NCBI RefSeq assembly: GCF_008064635.1
Contig: NZ_VRYZ01000008.1
Coordinates: 216,892-280,891 of the forward strand
Direction of reading: 5' to 3'
Source: Parahaliea aestuarii
Lineage (GTDB): Bacteria; Pseudomonadota; Gammaproteobacteria; Pseudomonadales; Halieaceae
DNA: 64,000 nt
Every line of letters begins with the position of its first letter. Positions within the stretch are counted from its first letter, which is position 1. Shown here piece after piece: positions 35,224-45,991 of this stretch. A program made the position numbers and the translations under genes. The notes under the pieces were generated by a model, which was not told the origin of the DNA, did not search any database, and saw nothing but the letters and a program-made list of their open reading frames with translations.

Positions 35224-36269
35224 TGGTACCTCAACTCACCTGTCGCGCCCGGAGCCGCCGCCGGCACCAGGCGCTTGTTCAACTGGATAAGGGAGGCCAG
35301 CTGGCTGGCATCGGCCTGGGCACTGAGGCGAAGTTGCAGGCGGTCACCGCCAATATGCTCGACCCTGGCCTGCTCCACCGGTTCCAGCCCTTCCAGCCAG
35401 GATACGATCGCGGCGTAGTCGGCGTAGCTGCGGACGTTGCTCACGGTCATGGCCGTACCGGAAGCGGGCGCGGTACCGGCGGCGACCGCGTAGCGGGCGG
35501 CCATGGTCTCCGCGACCAGAGCCGCGCCGGCACTGAGAAAGGCTTCCCGGGATTCCGGGGATGCGCTGCGATCCAGGCGGTCCTGATCCGAGAAATACGC
35601 CCAGTCCCCGAGCCACTGGCCGCCGGACAGTTCACTCAGGCGCCCCGCCAGGATGTCGTCACTGCGATAGCGCGACGAGGCCTGGCGCAGCGCCACCTCT
35701 CCCAGTGACCAGGCCTGCTGCGGCGACAGGGCTGCGGCATCGGCCAGGTCAAACAGGGGGAAGCGCAAAGGCACGCCGCGGGCGCGGAAATCCGCCTCCA
35801 GCTGGCGCACCAGGTCCGGTGCCGTTTCGCGGTTCACGAACTGGCGCCCCTCGGGGGAGTCCTGTACCAGCCATAGCAGCACCGATGGCCGGTTGGCGGT
35901 CCACAGTGGAGCACCGGCCTCGCTCAGCAGGCCGGACACCCAGCGCTGGCTGAACTCAAAGCGGGCTGCCAGGGGCTCTTCGGGGTTGTCAGTGCGCGCA
36001 TAGGAGAACTGCTGGGCCTGGGACACAGCGCCCCTGAGGGCAGCGGGGATACCCGGCAAGCTCAGAACCTCGGTGCTGCCGGAGACTTTGACCAGCACCT
36101 GGGAAAGGGCCTCCCGCGCCGCCCGCGCCAGTTCCTCCTGGCTGCGATCAGTCACCGGCGCCTGCCCGGTGTAGAGATCCTTTACCACCTCGGCCCGGGC
36201 GCCGAGGGGCACCACCAGGACAAAACCCAGTAGCAGCAGGGCGCCTCGGCGCAGCAACAGATTGATCAC
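35208..36269 (-). CDS. DUF2066 family exported protein
   Basis: A 353-residue protein with an N-terminal signal peptide (about residues 1-25, ending GARA) and a body matching DUF2066 proteins of gammaproteobacteria, function unknown. I chose GTG 36269, preceded by a strong gggggag, over ATG 36302, which lacks a ribosome-binding site. It heads the operon with perM and hda, and is divergent from purM, as in Pseudomonas. Confidence 0.82.
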   Translation of the reverse strand: MINLLLRRGALLLLGFVLVVPLGARAEVVKDLYTGQAPVTDRSQEELARAAREALSQVLVKVSGSTEVLSLPGIPAALRGAVSQAQQFSYARTDNPEEPLAARFEFSQRWVSGLLSEAGAPLWTANRPSVLLWLVQDSPEGRQFVNRETAPDLVRQLEADFRARGVPLRFPLFDLADAAALSPQQAWSLGEVALRQASSRYRSDDILAGRLSELSGGQWLGDWAYFSDQDRLDRSASPESREAFLSAGAALVAETMAARYAVAAGTAPASGTAMTVSNVRSYADYAAIVSWLEGLEPVEQARVEHIGGDRLQLRLSAQADASQLASLIQLNKRLVPAAAPGATGELRYQWQSR

Positions 36270-36411
36270 AGACTCCCCCGGACAATTCGGCAAGGCCAGC
36301 ATTGTAGCAGCCCCGGATAACAACTGAAGCCGCTATCGACACTCCGCCCCGCAACGGCGGCACTTGTGTGAACAATTGCGCCTGCGGGGTGTATCACCCG
36401 GGCAATACCGC

Positions 36412-36417
36412 TAGAAT
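36412..36417 (+). promoter_or_regulatory. Possible -10 element (TAGAAT) for purM
   Basis: TAGAAT followed by AGCGGG lies 39 bases before the purM ATG. No PurR box or -35 was identified. Confidence 0.35.
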
Positions 36418-36456
36418 AGCGGGCCCTCCAGATCCCCAATACCGGACCCGTACCAA

Positions 36457-37500
36457 ATGAGCACAGACAAGGGCGCGCCCTCCCTCAGCTACCAGGACGC
36501 CGGCGTCAATATCGACGCTGGCAATGCACTGGTCGAGCGTATCAAAAGCGTCTCCAGGCGCACCGCCCGTCCCGAGGTGCTCGGCGGCCTGGGTGGCTTC
36601 GGTGCCCTCTGCGAACTGCCTGCGGGCTATCGCCAGCCGGTGCTGGTGTCCGGCACCGACGGCGTCGGCACCAAACTGCGCCTGGCCATGGATCTCGGCA
36701 TTCACGACACCATCGGCATCGATCTGGTAGCCATGTGCGTCAACGACCTGGTGGTCGCCGGCGCCGAGCCCCTGCTGTTCCTCGACTACTACGCCACCGG
36801 CGCCCTGAATGTGGATACCGCGGTGGATGTGGTCACCGGTATCGGCCGCGGCTGCGAGCTGGCCGGCTGTGCCCTGGTGGGCGGCGAGACCGCCGAAATG
36901 CCCGGCATGTATGAGGGCGAGGACTACGACCTTGCCGGCTTCTGCGTCGGTGTGGTGGAAAAGGACGAGATCATCGACGGCAGCAAGGTCACCGCCGGCG
37001 ACGCGCTGGTCGGTATCGCCAGTTCCGGACCCCACTCCAACGGCTACTCCCTGATTCGCAAGATTATCGAGGTCAGCGGCGCAGACCTGCAACAGCCGCT
37101 GGGGGACACCACCCTCGGCCGCGCCCTGCTGGAACCCACCACCATCTACGTGAAGCCGCTGCTCGCCCTGTTCAAGCAGGTGGAGGTAAAGGCACTGTCC
37201 CACATTACCGGTGGCGGCCTGCTGGAAAACCTGCCCCGCGTTCTGCCGGAGAACTGCCGCGCGCACATCGACACCACCAGCTGGCAGTGGCCGGAGGTAT
37301 TCCACTGGCTGCAGCAACAGGGCAACGTGCAGACCCGGGAGATGTACCGCACCTTCAACTGCGGCGTGGGCATGGTGCTCTGCGTGGCACCGACAGAGCT
37401 CGACAAGACCCTGGCAGCCCTGGCCGACAGCGGCCTGAATGCCTGGCAGATCGGTCGTATCGAGCAGGGCGAGCACGGCGTTGAGCTCGGCGAGGCATGA
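36457..37500 (+). CDS. purM: Phosphoribosylformylglycinamidine cyclo-ligase
   Basis: A 347-residue AIR synthetase of purine biosynthesis (ATP-dependent ring closure of FGAM). Family phrases: [17 protein letters not shown] at the start, [28 protein letters not shown] and [17 protein letters not shown]. Length equals the E. coli enzyme closely. Its stop overlaps purN by 4 bases (ATGA). Confidence 0.96.
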   Translation: MSTDKGAPSLSYQDAGVNIDAGNALVERIKSVSRRTARPEVLGGLGGFGALCELPAGYRQPVLVSGTDGVGTKLRLAMDLGIHDTIGIDLVAMCVNDLVVAGAEPLLFLDYYATGALNVDTAVDVVTGIGRGCELAGCALVGGETAEMPGMYEGEDYDLAGFCVGVVEKDEIIDGSKVTAGDALVGIASSGPHSNGYSLIRKIIEVSGADLQQPLGDTTLGRALLEPTTIYVKPLLALFKQVEVKALSHITGGGLLENLPRVLPENCRAHIDTTSWQWPEVFHWLQQQGNVQTREMYRTFNCGVGMVLCVAPTELDKTLAALADSGLNAWQIGRIEQGEHGVELGEA

Positions 37501-38183
37501 GTCACGAAGCCCCTCGCACCCCCCTTCCCATCGCCATCCTGATCTCTGGCCGCGGCTCCAATATGGTCGCTTTTATCGAGGCTGTCGCAGCCGGCCAACT
37601 GGATGCCAGGATCGCCCTGGTGCTCAGCAATAATCCCGATGCAGCCGGCCTGGAAAGAGCCCGGGAAGCCGGCATCGATACCGCAGTGATCAACCACCGT
37701 GACTACGCCAGGCGGGAAGATTTTGACGCCGCCATGGTGGCCCGGCTGCGCCAGGCCGGCGCTGAACTGGTGATACTGGCCGGCTTCATGCGCATCCTGA
37801 CTTCTGTGTTTATTACCGCTTTCCGGGGGCAGCTGTTGAACATTCACCCGTCCCTGCTGCCCAAGTACCCGGGCCTCAACACCCACCAGCGCGCCCTGGA
37901 CGCCGGCGACAGCGAAGCCGGAGTGACGGTGCATTTCGTCACCGAGGAACTGGACGGCGGCCCACCGGTGCTGCAGGCGCGGGTGCCCGTACAGCCGGGC
38001 GACAGCGCAGACAGCCTGGCGGCGCGAGTGATTGTTGAGGAACACAAAATCTATCCGCTGGCCGCCCGCTGGTTTGTGCAGGGGCGGCTGACGCTAAGCG
38101 AGCAAGGAGCGTTTCTCGATGGCAAGCGATTACCGGATACCGGCCTCACCTACCAACCGGACCTCGACAGGGCCGCAACGTAG
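37497..38183 (+). CDS. purN: Phosphoribosylglycinamide formyltransferase
   Basis: A 228-residue GAR transformylase using 10-formyltetrahydrofolate. Seen: [10 protein letters not shown] at the phosphate-binding start, the catalytic Asn and His in [20 protein letters not shown], and the Asp of the [12 protein letters not shown] region. It is co-translated with purM. The 3' end overlaps the next gene by 65 bases. Confidence 0.95.
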   Translation: MSHEAPRTPLPIAILISGRGSNMVAFIEAVAAGQLDARIALVLSNNPDAAGLERAREAGIDTAVINHRDYARREDFDAAMVARLRQAGAELVILAGFMRILTSVFITAFRGQLLNIHPSLLPKYPGLNTHQRALDAGDSEAGVTVHFVTEELDGGPPVLQARVPVQPGDSADSLAARVIVEEHKIYPLAARWFVQGRLTLSEQGAFLDGKRLPDTGLTYQPDLDRAAT

Positions 38184-38907
38184 CCTGGCCCGGGGCATCG
38201 CACTGCTGGCAGGGGTCTTTTTCGGCCTGGCGCCGCTGCTGGCATCTGCCGTGGACAATCTGCGCCCCTACACTGCCGAGTACAACACCAGCGCCCTGGG
38301 CATGCACCTCACCCTGCACCGGGAACTGAAAAGTGACGGCGATGGCGGCTACACCCTCACCAATGGCGGCAAAATTCTGGTTGCGGGCTTCCACGAAGTG
38401 GCCGTTTTCAGCGTGCGCGATGGCGAGGTCATCCCCAAATCCTATGTCTACCAGGGAACAGGGCTGATCAACCGCCGCCGCGAAGTGCACATCACCCCCG
38501 GCGCCGACACCCTGCGCAGCCTGTACAAGGGCGAGTGGTACGAACTGCCCAACAAACCCGGCACCCTCGACCGCCTGAGCCAGCAGGAACATCTTCGCCT
38601 GCTGATGCTGAGCGACCCCAACCCGCGGGATGATCTGGTCATCACTGTAGCGGACGGCCGCAAGATCAAGGACTACAACATCGAATTTGTCGGCGAGGAA
38701 ATGGTAGAAACCGCCCTCGGGCCGGTGAAAACCCTGCATTTTGCGCGCCTGCACGACGACCCGGATCGCACCTCGGAAATCTGGGTGGCGCCGGACTGGG
38801 ACTACCTGATGGTGAAAACCGTACACGTCGAGGACGACAGGCCGGTTGAAGTCCTGCTGACCAAGGCCAGTATCGACGGCGTACCGGTCGCTACCGGCGA
38901 CGAATAA
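38119..38907 (+). CDS. DUF3108 domain exported protein
   Basis: A 262-residue protein with a hydrophobic export signal (about residues 24-44, ALLAGVFFGLAPLLASA) and a DUF3108 body (YTAEYNTSALGMHLTLHREL), family function unknown. ATG 38119 lies inside purN (65-base overlap) and follows aaggag at a slightly long distance. No better later start precedes the signal segment. The purM-purN-DUF3108 order is conserved in Pseudomonas. Confidence 0.8.
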   Translation: MASDYRIPASPTNRTSTGPQRSLARGIALLAGVFFGLAPLLASAVDNLRPYTAEYNTSALGMHLTLHRELKSDGDGGYTLTNGGKILVAGFHEVAVFSVRDGEVIPKSYVYQGTGLINRRREVHITPGADTLRSLYKGEWYELPNKPGTLDRLSQQEHLRLLMLSDPNPRDDLVITVADGRKIKDYNIEFVGEEMVETALGPVKTLHFARLHDDPDRTSEIWVAPDWDYLMVKTVHVEDDRPVEVLLTKASIDGVPVATGDE

Positions 38908-38919
38908 CGATGGGGCAAA

Positions 38920-38939
38920 GGGGCGCAGCACTGCGCCCC
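38920..38939. terminator. Hairpin between convergent DUF3108 and dcd genes
   Basis: A perfect 9-bp stem (ggggcgcag / ctgcgcccc) with a 2-base centre lies in the 39-base gap between the convergent genes. No T-tract flanks it. Confidence 0.5.
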
Positions 38940-38946
38940 GGCAACA

Positions 38947-39513
38947 TCAGGCCTTGGGCAGGGTCACTCCGCGCTGGCCCTGATACTTGCCGCCGCGGTC
39001 CTTGTAGCTGGTTTCACAGACTTCATCGGATTCGAAAAACAGCATCTGCGCCACGCCCTCATTGGCGTAGATCTTCGCCGGCAGGGTGGTGGTGTTGGAA
39101 AACTCAAGGGTCACATGGCCCTCCCACTCCGGCTCCAGTGGCGTCACGTTGACGATAATGCCGCAGCGGGCATAGGTGGACTTGCCGAGGCAAATGGTCA
39201 GCACATTGCGCGGGATACGGAAGTATTCCACGGTGCTGGCCAGGGCGAAGGAGTTTGGCGGAATCACGCACACATCCCCCTCCACATCGACGAAGCTCTG
39301 CTCGTCAAAATGCTTGGGGTCCACGGTGGCGGAATTGATATTGGTGAAAACCTTGAACTGGTTGGAACAGCGCACGTCGTAGCCGTAGCTGGAGGTGCCA
39401 TAGGAAATCAGGCGGCGATCGCCGTCCTCCCGCACCTGGCCCGGCGCAAAGGGCTCGATCATGCCGGCGCCCTCGGCCATGCGACGGATCCACTTGTCTG
39501 ACTTGATACTCAC
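38947..39513 (-). CDS. dcd: dCTP deaminase
   Basis: A 188-residue enzyme converting dCTP to dUTP for thymidylate synthesis. Conserved phrases: [47 protein letters not shown] (with the catalytic Glu) and [17 protein letters not shown]. Length matches E. coli Dcd (193). It follows apbC by 18 bases, probably one operon. Confidence 0.96.
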   Translation of the reverse strand: MSIKSDKWIRRMAEGAGMIEPFAPGQVREDGDRRLISYGTSSYGYDVRCSNQFKVFTNINSATVDPKHFDEQSFVDVEGDVCVIPPNSFALASTVEYFRIPRNVLTICLGKSTYARCGIIVNVTPLEPEWEGHVTLEFSNTTTLPAKIYANEGVAQMLFFESDEVCETSYKDRGGKYQGQRGVTLPKA

Positions 39514-39531
39514 GCGTGCTCTACTCCTGTG

Positions 39532-40350
39532 TCAGTCGTCGCTGATGCTGATATTGGGGAACTGCTGCACCCCGCCGCCGTCGGCCTGGGCCGCCAGAGT
39601 GGCGGCAATGGCGCGAGCGGCGCCGATATAGGCAGCCGCCTCTGGCGAATCGGGGTGCGACACCACGGTCGGCCGGCCGGCATCGGTCTGCTCGCGAATG
39701 GACAGGGCCAGCGGCAGGCTGGCCAGCAGTGGCACACCGTAGTCCGCCGCCACCCGGCGGCCACCTTCCGCGCCAAACACGTGCTCGCTGTGGCCGCACT
39801 GGCTGCACACGTGCACCGCCATATTCTCGATGATGCCGAGGATCGGCACGTCCACCTTGCGGAACATCTCGATACCCTTGCGGGCATCCAGCAGGGCGAT
39901 GTCCTGGGGCGTGGTGACGATCACCGCGCCGGCCACCGTGGCCTTTTGCGAGAGGGTCAGCTGGATATCGCCGGTACCCGGCGGCATGTCGATAATCAGG
40001 TAGTCCAGTTCGCCCCAGGCGGTCTGCTCCAGCATCTGGGCCAGGGCGGAACCGGCCATCGGGCCGCGCCACACCATCGGCGTGCGCTCACCGGCCAGAT
40101 AGCCCATGGACATGGTCTTCAGGCCGTGGGCCAGTACCGGCAGCAGGCGTTCGCCGTCGGCCTGCTCGGGGCGGGTGCCCTCGGCCAGACCGAGCATGCG
40201 CTGCTGACTCGGGCCATAGATGTCGGCATCCAGCAGCCCCACTTCCGCGCCGTCTGCGCGCAGGGCCAGGGCCAGGTTTACCGCGGTGGTGGACTTGCCA
40301 ACCCCCCCCTTGCCGGAGGCGACGGCGACTATATGCTTGATCTGGTTCAT
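39532..40350 (-). CDS. apbC: Mrp/ApbC iron-sulfur cluster carrier P-loop ATPase, short form
   Basis: From ATG 40350 the protein has 272 residues. It starts almost directly with the deviant Walker [10 protein letters not shown] (13-21), followed by [18 protein letters not shown] and a CxxC (VCSQCGH) that binds or transfers Fe-S clusters. The N-terminal DUF59/MIP18 domain found in many bacterial Mrp proteins is absent. ATG 40362 is an alternative start. It is divergent from metG, as in Pseudomonas. Confidence 0.9.
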   Translation of the reverse strand: MNQIKHIVAVASGKGGVGKSTTAVNLALALRADGAEVGLLDADIYGPSQQRMLGLAEGTRPEQADGERLLPVLAHGLKTMSMGYLAGERTPMVWRGPMAGSALAQMLEQTAWGELDYLIIDMPPGTGDIQLTLSQKATVAGAVIVTTPQDIALLDARKGIEMFRKVDVPILGIIENMAVHVCSQCGHSEHVFGAEGGRRVAADYGVPLLASLPLALSIREQTDAGRPTVVSHPDSPEAAAYIGAARAIAATLAAQADGGGVQQFPNISISDD

Positions 40351-40510
40351 GGGTATGGGCATCCGCTGGCAGCCGCTGAAAAGGGCCGCTTGGGCAAAGG
40401 GCGGCAGTATACGCGCCCGCCTGCGCATCAACAATGGCGCCCGCCGGGGAAGAGGGCCGAAAGCCGCGCCAATACTGGCTCCAGCGGGTGAAATGGCCCG
40501 GCAAAACCGC

Positions 40511-40516
40511 TATAGT
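40511..40516 (+). promoter_or_regulatory. Possible -10 element (TATAGT) for metG
   Basis: TATAGT followed by AGCGCC lies 36 bases before the metG ATG. A -35 box is not obvious. Confidence 0.35.
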
Positions 40517-40552
40517 AGCGCCCCTTTTTTGCACCGGACAGACAGGCAGACA

Positions 40553-42619
40553 ATGGCTGAGCACAGCACCCGCGACATCCTGGTCACCAGCGCCCTCCCC
40601 TACGCCAACGGCTCACTCCACCTGGGCCACCTGCTGGAGATGGTGCAGACCGATATCTGGGTGCGCTTCCAGAAGTCCCGCGGCCACCGCTGCCACTACG
40701 TCTGCGCCGACGATGCCCACGGCACTGCGATCATGCTCACGGCCGAGAAGCTCGGCATCACCCCCGAAGAGCAGATCAAGCGAGTACAGGAAGAGCACGA
40801 GCGCGACACCGCCGGCTTCCTGATCGGTTTCGACAATTACTACAGTACGCATTCGCCGGAGAACCGCGCCTGGAGCGAGGAAATCTACCGGCGCCTGCGC
40901 GCCAACGGCCACATTGCCACCCGCGCCATCACCCAGGCCTTCGACCCGGAGAAGGAACTGTTTCTGGCAGACCGCTTTATCAAGGGCACCTGCCCCAAGT
41001 GCAAGACTGCCGACCAGTACGGTGACAACTGCGAGGCCTGCGGTGCCACCTACACCCCCGCGGAGCTGATCGACCCGGTTTCAGCCCTGTCCGGTGCGAC
41101 GCCGATTGAAAAGGAAAGCGAGCACTACTTCTTCACCCTGCCGGCCTTTGCCGACATGCTGAAGACCTGGACCGGCTCCGGCACCCTGCAGCCGCAGATC
41201 GCCAACAAACTGCGCGAGTGGCTGGACGCCGGCCTGCAGGAATGGGATATCAGTCGCGATGCCCCCTACTTCGGCTTCGAGATTCCCGACGCGCCGGGCA
41301 AGTACTTCTACGTGTGGCTGGACGCTCCGATCGGCTATATGGCGAGCTTTCAGAACTACTGCGAGCGTGCCGGCATCGACTTCGACAGCTACTGGCAGAA
41401 GGACTCGCAGGCGGAGCTCTATCATTTCATCGGCAAGGACATCATCAATTTCCACGGCCTGTTCTGGCCGGCCATGCTGCACTCTGCCGAGTTGCGCACG
41501 CCCACCGCGATTTACGCCCACGGCTTCCTGACGGTGAACGGCACCAAAATGTCCAAGAGCCGGGGCACCTTTATCAAGGCCAGCACCTATCTCGCGCACC
41601 TGGATGCCGAGTACCTGCGTTACTACTTTGCCGCCAAACTCGCCGCCTCAGTCGACGACATCGACCTGAACCTCGAGGATTTTGTGCAGCGAGTGAATGC
41701 CGACGTGGTGGGCAAGGTAGTCAATATCGCCAGCCGCTGCGCCGGCTTTCTGAACAAGGGATTCGACAACACCCTCACTGCTGACTGCGCTGAAGCGACA
41801 CTGGTACAGGACTTTATCGACGCCGGCGACGGTATCGCCGCCCTCTACGAAGGCCGTGAGTTCAACAAGGCCATCCGCGAGATCGTAGCCCTGGCCGATC
41901 GCGCCAACCAGTACATCGACGAGAAAAAGCCCTGGGTGCTGGCGAAACAGGCAGGCAGCGAGGCGGAAGTCCACGCGGTATGCAGCGTCGGCATCAACCT
42001 GTTCCGGGTGCTGATGACCTACCTGAAGCCGGTGCTGCCGGCGATGGCGGAGAAAGCAGAGGCCTTCCTCAATACCTCGCTGGACTGGACCGCCCTGTCC
42101 GCCCCGCTGACCGGCCATCAGCTGGAGAAATTCCAGCCCCTGATCACCCGCATTGACCCCAAACAGATCGAGGCCATGCTGGAGGCCAGCCGGGAAGAAG
42201 CGCCGGCCACCGCCAACGCGGCCGGCAAGACCGCCGCCAGCGGCAAGCCGGATTCCGGCAAGGCCAAAGCAGGGCCAGAGCAGGCGGCCGCGGACACCAT
42301 TGCCTTCGAAGACTTCGCCAGGGTGGACCTGCGGGTGGCGGAAATTATCGCGGCAGATCATGTGGAAGGCGCCGACAAGCTGCTGCGCCTGACCCTCAGC
42401 CTCGGCGAGGAGCAGCGCCAGGTATTCGCCGGCATCAAGGCGGCCTATGCGCCGGAGGACCTGGTCGGCCGCCTCACGGTGATGGTGGCCAACCTGGCCC
42501 CGCGCAAGATGCGCTTTGGCCTGAGCGAGGGCATGGTGCTGGCGGCGGGCCCCGGCGGCGAGGAGATTTTCCTCCTCACCCCCGACAGCGGTGCCAGCCC
42601 GGGTATGCAAGTTAAATAA
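40553..42619 (+). CDS. metG: Methionyl-tRNA synthetase
   Basis: A 688-residue class I synthetase. HIGH-like motif HLGH at 23-26, zinc cysteines in CPKC and CEAC near residues 145-160, KMSKS at 332-336 with its SRGTF follow-up, and a C-terminal tRNA-binding (Trbp111/EMAP-like) domain after an Ala/Lys-rich linker (~545-585). It charges tRNA-Met in the cytoplasm. ATG 40553 agrees with the family start. Confidence 0.97.
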   Translation: MAEHSTRDILVTSALPYANGSLHLGHLLEMVQTDIWVRFQKSRGHRCHYVCADDAHGTAIMLTAEKLGITPEEQIKRVQEEHERDTAGFLIGFDNYYSTHSPENRAWSEEIYRRLRANGHIATRAITQAFDPEKELFLADRFIKGTCPKCKTADQYGDNCEACGATYTPAELIDPVSALSGATPIEKESEHYFFTLPAFADMLKTWTGSGTLQPQIANKLREWLDAGLQEWDISRDAPYFGFEIPDAPGKYFYVWLDAPIGYMASFQNYCERAGIDFDSYWQKDSQAELYHFIGKDIINFHGLFWPAMLHSAELRTPTAIYAHGFLTVNGTKMSKSRGTFIKASTYLAHLDAEYLRYYFAAKLAASVDDIDLNLEDFVQRVNADVVGKVVNIASRCAGFLNKGFDNTLTADCAEATLVQDFIDAGDGIAALYEGREFNKAIREIVALADRANQYIDEKKPWVLAKQAGSEAEVHAVCSVGINLFRVLMTYLKPVLPAMAEKAEAFLNTSLDWTALSAPLTGHQLEKFQPLITRIDPKQIEAMLEASREEAPATANAAGKTAASGKPDSGKAKAGPEQAAADTIAFEDFARVDLRVAEIIAADHVEGADKLLRLTLSLGEEQRQVFAGIKAAYAPEDLVGRLTVMVANLAPRKMRFGLSEGMVLAAGPGGEEIFLLTPDSGASPGMQVK

Positions 42620-42749
42620 ACCAGCGGCGACGTTATGAGCTTATGACAAATCGCAAGTTGTCTGTCCCGCTGTAACTACTTACCATTAGCCGCTTGACTG
42701 AAACGGACAGAAATTCGCCGCCTGAGCGCTGCAGACGATCACTCAAACA

Positions 42750-43328
42750 ATGTTGGCTGACTATTCCATCCTGTTGATCGGGGCCATCCTGGTCAACAAT
42801 TTCGTGCTGGTACAGTTTCTGGGACTGTGCCCCTTCATGGGTGTATCCAACAAACTGGAAACCGCCATGGGTATGTCGGCGGCCACCACCTTCGTACTGA
42901 CACTCGCGTCCGTGTGCAGCTACCTCGTATTCAACTACCTGCTCGCCCCCCTCGGGCTGGAATACCTGCGCACCATCTCCTTTATTCTGGTCATTGCCGT
43001 AGTGGTGCAGTTCACCGAGATGGTGGTGCGCAAGTCCAGCCCCCTGCTGCACCGTGTGCTCGGCGTCTATCTGCCCCTGATCACCACCAACTGCGCGGTG
43101 CTGGGCGTGGCCCTGCTCAACATCAATAAAGAACACAACTTCCTGCAGTCGCTTTTCTATGGCTTCGGCGCCGCCGTGGGCTTCTCCCTGGTACTGGTGC
43201 TGTTCGCCGCCATGCGCGAGCGACTGGCAGTGGCGGATGTGCCGGTGCCCTTCAAGGGCGCCGCCATCGGCATGGTCACCGCCGGCCTGATGTCGCTGGC
43301 CTTTATGGGCTTTGCCGGGCTGGTGTAG
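42750..43328 (+). CDS. rsxA: Rsx/Rnf electron transport complex subunit A
   Basis: A 192-residue inner-membrane protein with six helices, matching RsxA ([20 protein letters not shown]). It is paralogous to RsxE, the last gene of the operon. The Rsx/Rnf complex moves electrons between NADH and ferredoxin coupled to ions, and in E. coli keeps SoxR reduced. It is the first of six genes, rsxABCDGE, with spacings from 6 bases to overlaps. The 130-base region upstream should hold the promoter; it contains gacaa/ttgtc arms at 42645-42662. Confidence 0.95.
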   Translation: MLADYSILLIGAILVNNFVLVQFLGLCPFMGVSNKLETAMGMSAATTFVLTLASVCSYLVFNYLLAPLGLEYLRTISFILVIAVVVQFTEMVVRKSSPLLHRVLGVYLPLITTNCAVLGVALLNINKEHNFLQSLFYGFGAAVGFSLVLVLFAAMRERLAVADVPVPFKGAAIGMVTAGLMSLAFMGFAGLV

Positions 43329-43334
43329 GGAAGT

Positions 43335-43946
43335 ATGTTTGAGTTGATTGCACAGTATCCCCTGCTGGCGGCCCTGTTTGCCCTGGTCGGTCTGGGTTTG
43401 GTATTCGGCGCTGTGCTCGGCTTCGCCGCGGTGCGCTTCAAGACCGAGGGCGACCCCATCGCCGACCAGATCAACGCCATCCTGCCCCAGACCCAGTGCG
43501 GCCAGTGCGGACACCCCGGCTGCCGCCCCTACGCCGAGGCCATCGCCGAAGGCGAGGCAATCAACAAATGTCCTCCTGGCGGCGAAGCAACCATCCAGGC
43601 CCTGGCCGACCTGCTGGATGTCGAAGCTCTCCCGCTGGACGAAGAGCACGGCGAAGAAAAGGTCAAATCGGTGGCCTTCATTCGCGAGGACGAGTGTATC
43701 GGCTGCACCAAGTGCATCCAGGCCTGCCCGGTGGACGCCATTCTCGGCGCCGCCAAGCAGATGCACACTGTTATCGCCAGTGAGTGCACTGGCTGTGACC
43801 TCTGTGTGGAACCCTGCCCGGTGGACTGTATCGACATGATCCCGCAGGAGGAAAGCCTGCAGACCTGGCACTGGAAACTGCCCGAGCTCGGCCGCGCCAA
43901 TGTGGACATCATCGCCAGCGATGCGCAGACGGATCGCGCCGCATGA
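43335..43946 (+). CDS. rsxB: Rsx/Rnf complex subunit B (Fe-S protein)
   Basis: A 203-residue protein with an N-terminal membrane anchor, a 4Fe-4S motif ([17 protein letters not shown], then CPPGG), and two ferredoxin-type clusters ([12 protein letters not shown] and [12 protein letters not shown]). It passes electrons within the complex. It overlaps rsxC by 4 bases. Confidence 0.96.
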   Translation: MFELIAQYPLLAALFALVGLGLVFGAVLGFAAVRFKTEGDPIADQINAILPQTQCGQCGHPGCRPYAEAIAEGEAINKCPPGGEATIQALADLLDVEALPLDEEHGEEKVKSVAFIREDECIGCTKCIQACPVDAILGAAKQMHTVIASECTGCDLCVEPCPVDCIDMIPQEESLQTWHWKLPELGRANVDIIASDAQTDRAA

Positions 43947-45991
43947 GAAAGATTTTTGACTTTCACGGCGGCATCCATCCGCCAGAGAACAAACAGCAAT
44001 CACTGGGCGAGCCCATCCGCGACGCCGGCATCCCGGCGCAGCTGGTGGTGCCCCTGTCCCAGCATATCGGCGCGCCCTCCAGCCCTATCGTCGCCGTCGG
44101 CGACCGGGTCCTGAAAGGCCAGGTGATCGCCGAGGCCGCAGGCTTTGTCAGTGTCCCGCAGCACGCGCCCAGTTCCGGCACCGTCGCGGCCATCGAGGAG
44201 CGGCCCATTCCCCACCCCTCCGGTTTCCATGCCCTCTGTATTGTCATCGACTGCGATGGCCGGGATGAGTGGCTGCCCCACCGCGGGCTGGAGAACTACG
44301 AAGGCGAAAGCCCCTCCGATCTGCTGGAGCATATCCGCGAGGCGGGCATCGCCGGCATGGGCGGCGCCGGCTTTCCCTCGGCGGTCAAACTGAAGGAAAA
44401 ACCCGGCGCCAGCATCGATACACTGATCATCAACGGTACCGAATGCGAGCCCTACATCACCGCAGACGATGCACTCATGCGGGAGCACGCCGCGGAGATT
44501 GTGGCCGGCGCGGAAATCCTGCGCCATATCGTCGGGCCGAAGAACACCCTGATCGGAGTGGAGGACAACAAACCCGAGGGCATTGCCGCGCTGCAGGCGG
44601 CCGCCGAGGGAACCGGCATCGAGATTGTGGTGTTCCCCACCAAATACCCCTCCGGCGGCGAAAAGCAGCTGATCGAAATCCTCACAGGCCGCCAGGTACC
44701 CAGTGGCGGACTGCCGGCGGATGTCGGTGTTGTATGCCAGAACGTGGGCACGGCAGTGGCGGTCTACGACGCCATTGTGCACGGCCGCCCACTGATTTCG
44801 CGTATCACCACGATCACCGGCGAAGCCGTGAGCCGCCCCGGGAATTACCGCGTTTTACTGGGCAGCCCCATGCAGCACCTGCTGGACCTGGCGGGCTTTG
44901 ACCCGGCGCGCAACCAGCGCCTGGTCATGGGTGGGCCGATGATGGGCTTCACCCTCACCGACTCCGCGGTACCCGTGGTGAAAACCACCAACTGCCTGCT
45001 GGCCCCCAGTGCCGAAGAACTACCTGCGCCGCCACCGGCCCAGGCCTGCATCCGCTGCGGCCTCTGCGCCGAAGCCTGTCCTGCCAGCCTGCTGCCCCAG
45101 CAGCTATTCTGGTTCGCCCGGGGCAAGGAATACGACAAACTCGAAGAACACAATCTGTTCGATTGCATCGAGTGCGGCGCCTGCTCCTGGGCCTGCCCCA
45201 GTCATATCCCGCTAGTGCAGTACTACCGCGCCTCGAAGGCCGACATTCTGCAGCAGCGCCGCGACCACGAGAAATCGGAGCAGTCGCGGATACGTTTCGA
45301 GGCCCGGCAGGAACGACTGGCCCGGGAAGAAGCGGAAAAAGAAGCCAAGCGCCTGGCCCGCAAAAAGGCGGCAGAGCTACGCGCCCAGCAACAAGCTGCC
45401 GAGAGCGGTGACGATAGCGGAGCGGAAGTCGACCCTATCCAGGCGGCCATCGAGCGGGCCAAGGCGAAAAAAGCCGCCCAGCAACAGGCCGCCGGCGGCG
45501 AGAGTGAACAGGACAAACTGGAGAAGGCCGTCGCCAGCACCCGCAAGCGCCTGGATACCGCCAGCGCCAAGCTGGAGCAGGCCAGAGCCGAGGGTTCAGA
45601 CCTGATCGACGCCCTGCAGAGCGGGGTCGACAAGACGCGCGCCAAGCTGGAGGCCGCAGAGAAGGCGCTGGCCGAGCACCTTGCCAGCCAGGACAATCCC
45701 CCCCCCGCCAGCGAGCCGGCGGTGGCCAAACCCAGGAGCGCCGCCGAGATCGCCATTGCAAAGGCCAAAGCCGCACGTGCGGCAGAGGCGGACTTGAGCC
45801 CGCAGGAAAAAGCCCGCAAGCAGCTCGACAGCCTGCGCCAGCGCCTCGACAAATCCGAACAGCGACTGGCACAGAGCCGGGAGGCTGGGGAAGACGAGAA
45901 AATCGTGGAGGCACTGGCCGCTACCGTGCAGCGCCTGAAAGAGAAAATCAGCGCGCTGGAGAGTGAAGCCGAAAAGGTGGAAAGTCCCTGA
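43943..45991 (+). CDS. rsxC: Rsx/Rnf complex subunit C (NADH-binding)
   Basis: A 682-residue peripheral subunit with a start typical of the family ([14 protein letters not shown]), an NADH/FMN-binding region including [13 protein letters not shown], and two clusters, [12 protein letters not shown] and [12 protein letters not shown]. The last ~240 residues are an Ala/Lys/Glu-rich likely coiled coil with degenerate repeats, a common but variable RsxC extension. The stop is coupled to rsxD by TGATG. Confidence 0.95.
   Translation: MRKIFDFHGGIHPPENKQQSLGEPIRDAGIPAQLVVPLSQHIGAPSSPIVAVGDRVLKGQVIAEAAGFVSVPQHAPSSGTVAAIEERPIPHPSGFHALCIVIDCDGRDEWLPHRGLENYEGESPSDLLEHIREAGIAGMGGAGFPSAVKLKEKPGASIDTLIINGTECEPYITADDALMREHAAEIVAGAEILRHIVGPKNTLIGVEDNKPEGIAALQAAAEGTGIEIVVFPTKYPSGGEKQLIEILTGRQVPSGGLPADVGVVCQNVGTAVAVYDAIVHGRPLISRITTITGEAVSRPGNYRVLLGSPMQHLLDLAGFDPARNQRLVMGGPMMGFTLTDSAVPVVKTTNCLLAPSAEELPAPPPAQACIRCGLCAEACPASLLPQQLFWFARGKEYDKLEEHNLFDCIECGACSWACPSHIPLVQYYRASKADILQQRRDHEKSEQSRIRFEARQERLAREEAEKEAKRLARKKAAELRAQQQAAESGDDSGAEVDPIQAAIERAKAKKAAQQQAAGGESEQDKLEKAVASTRKRLDTASAKLEQARAEGSDLIDALQSGVDKTRAKLEAAEKALAEHLASQDNPPPASEPAVAKPRSAAEIAIAKAKAARAAEADLSPQEKARKQLDSLRQRLDKSEQRLAQSREAGEDEKIVEALAATVQRLKEKISALESEAEKVESP

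Noticed and set aside
42645..42662. Operator-like gacaa...ttgtc palindrome upstream of rsxA
   Set aside because: Only 5-bp arms with an 8-base gap; expected by chance, and I could not match it to a regulator site.
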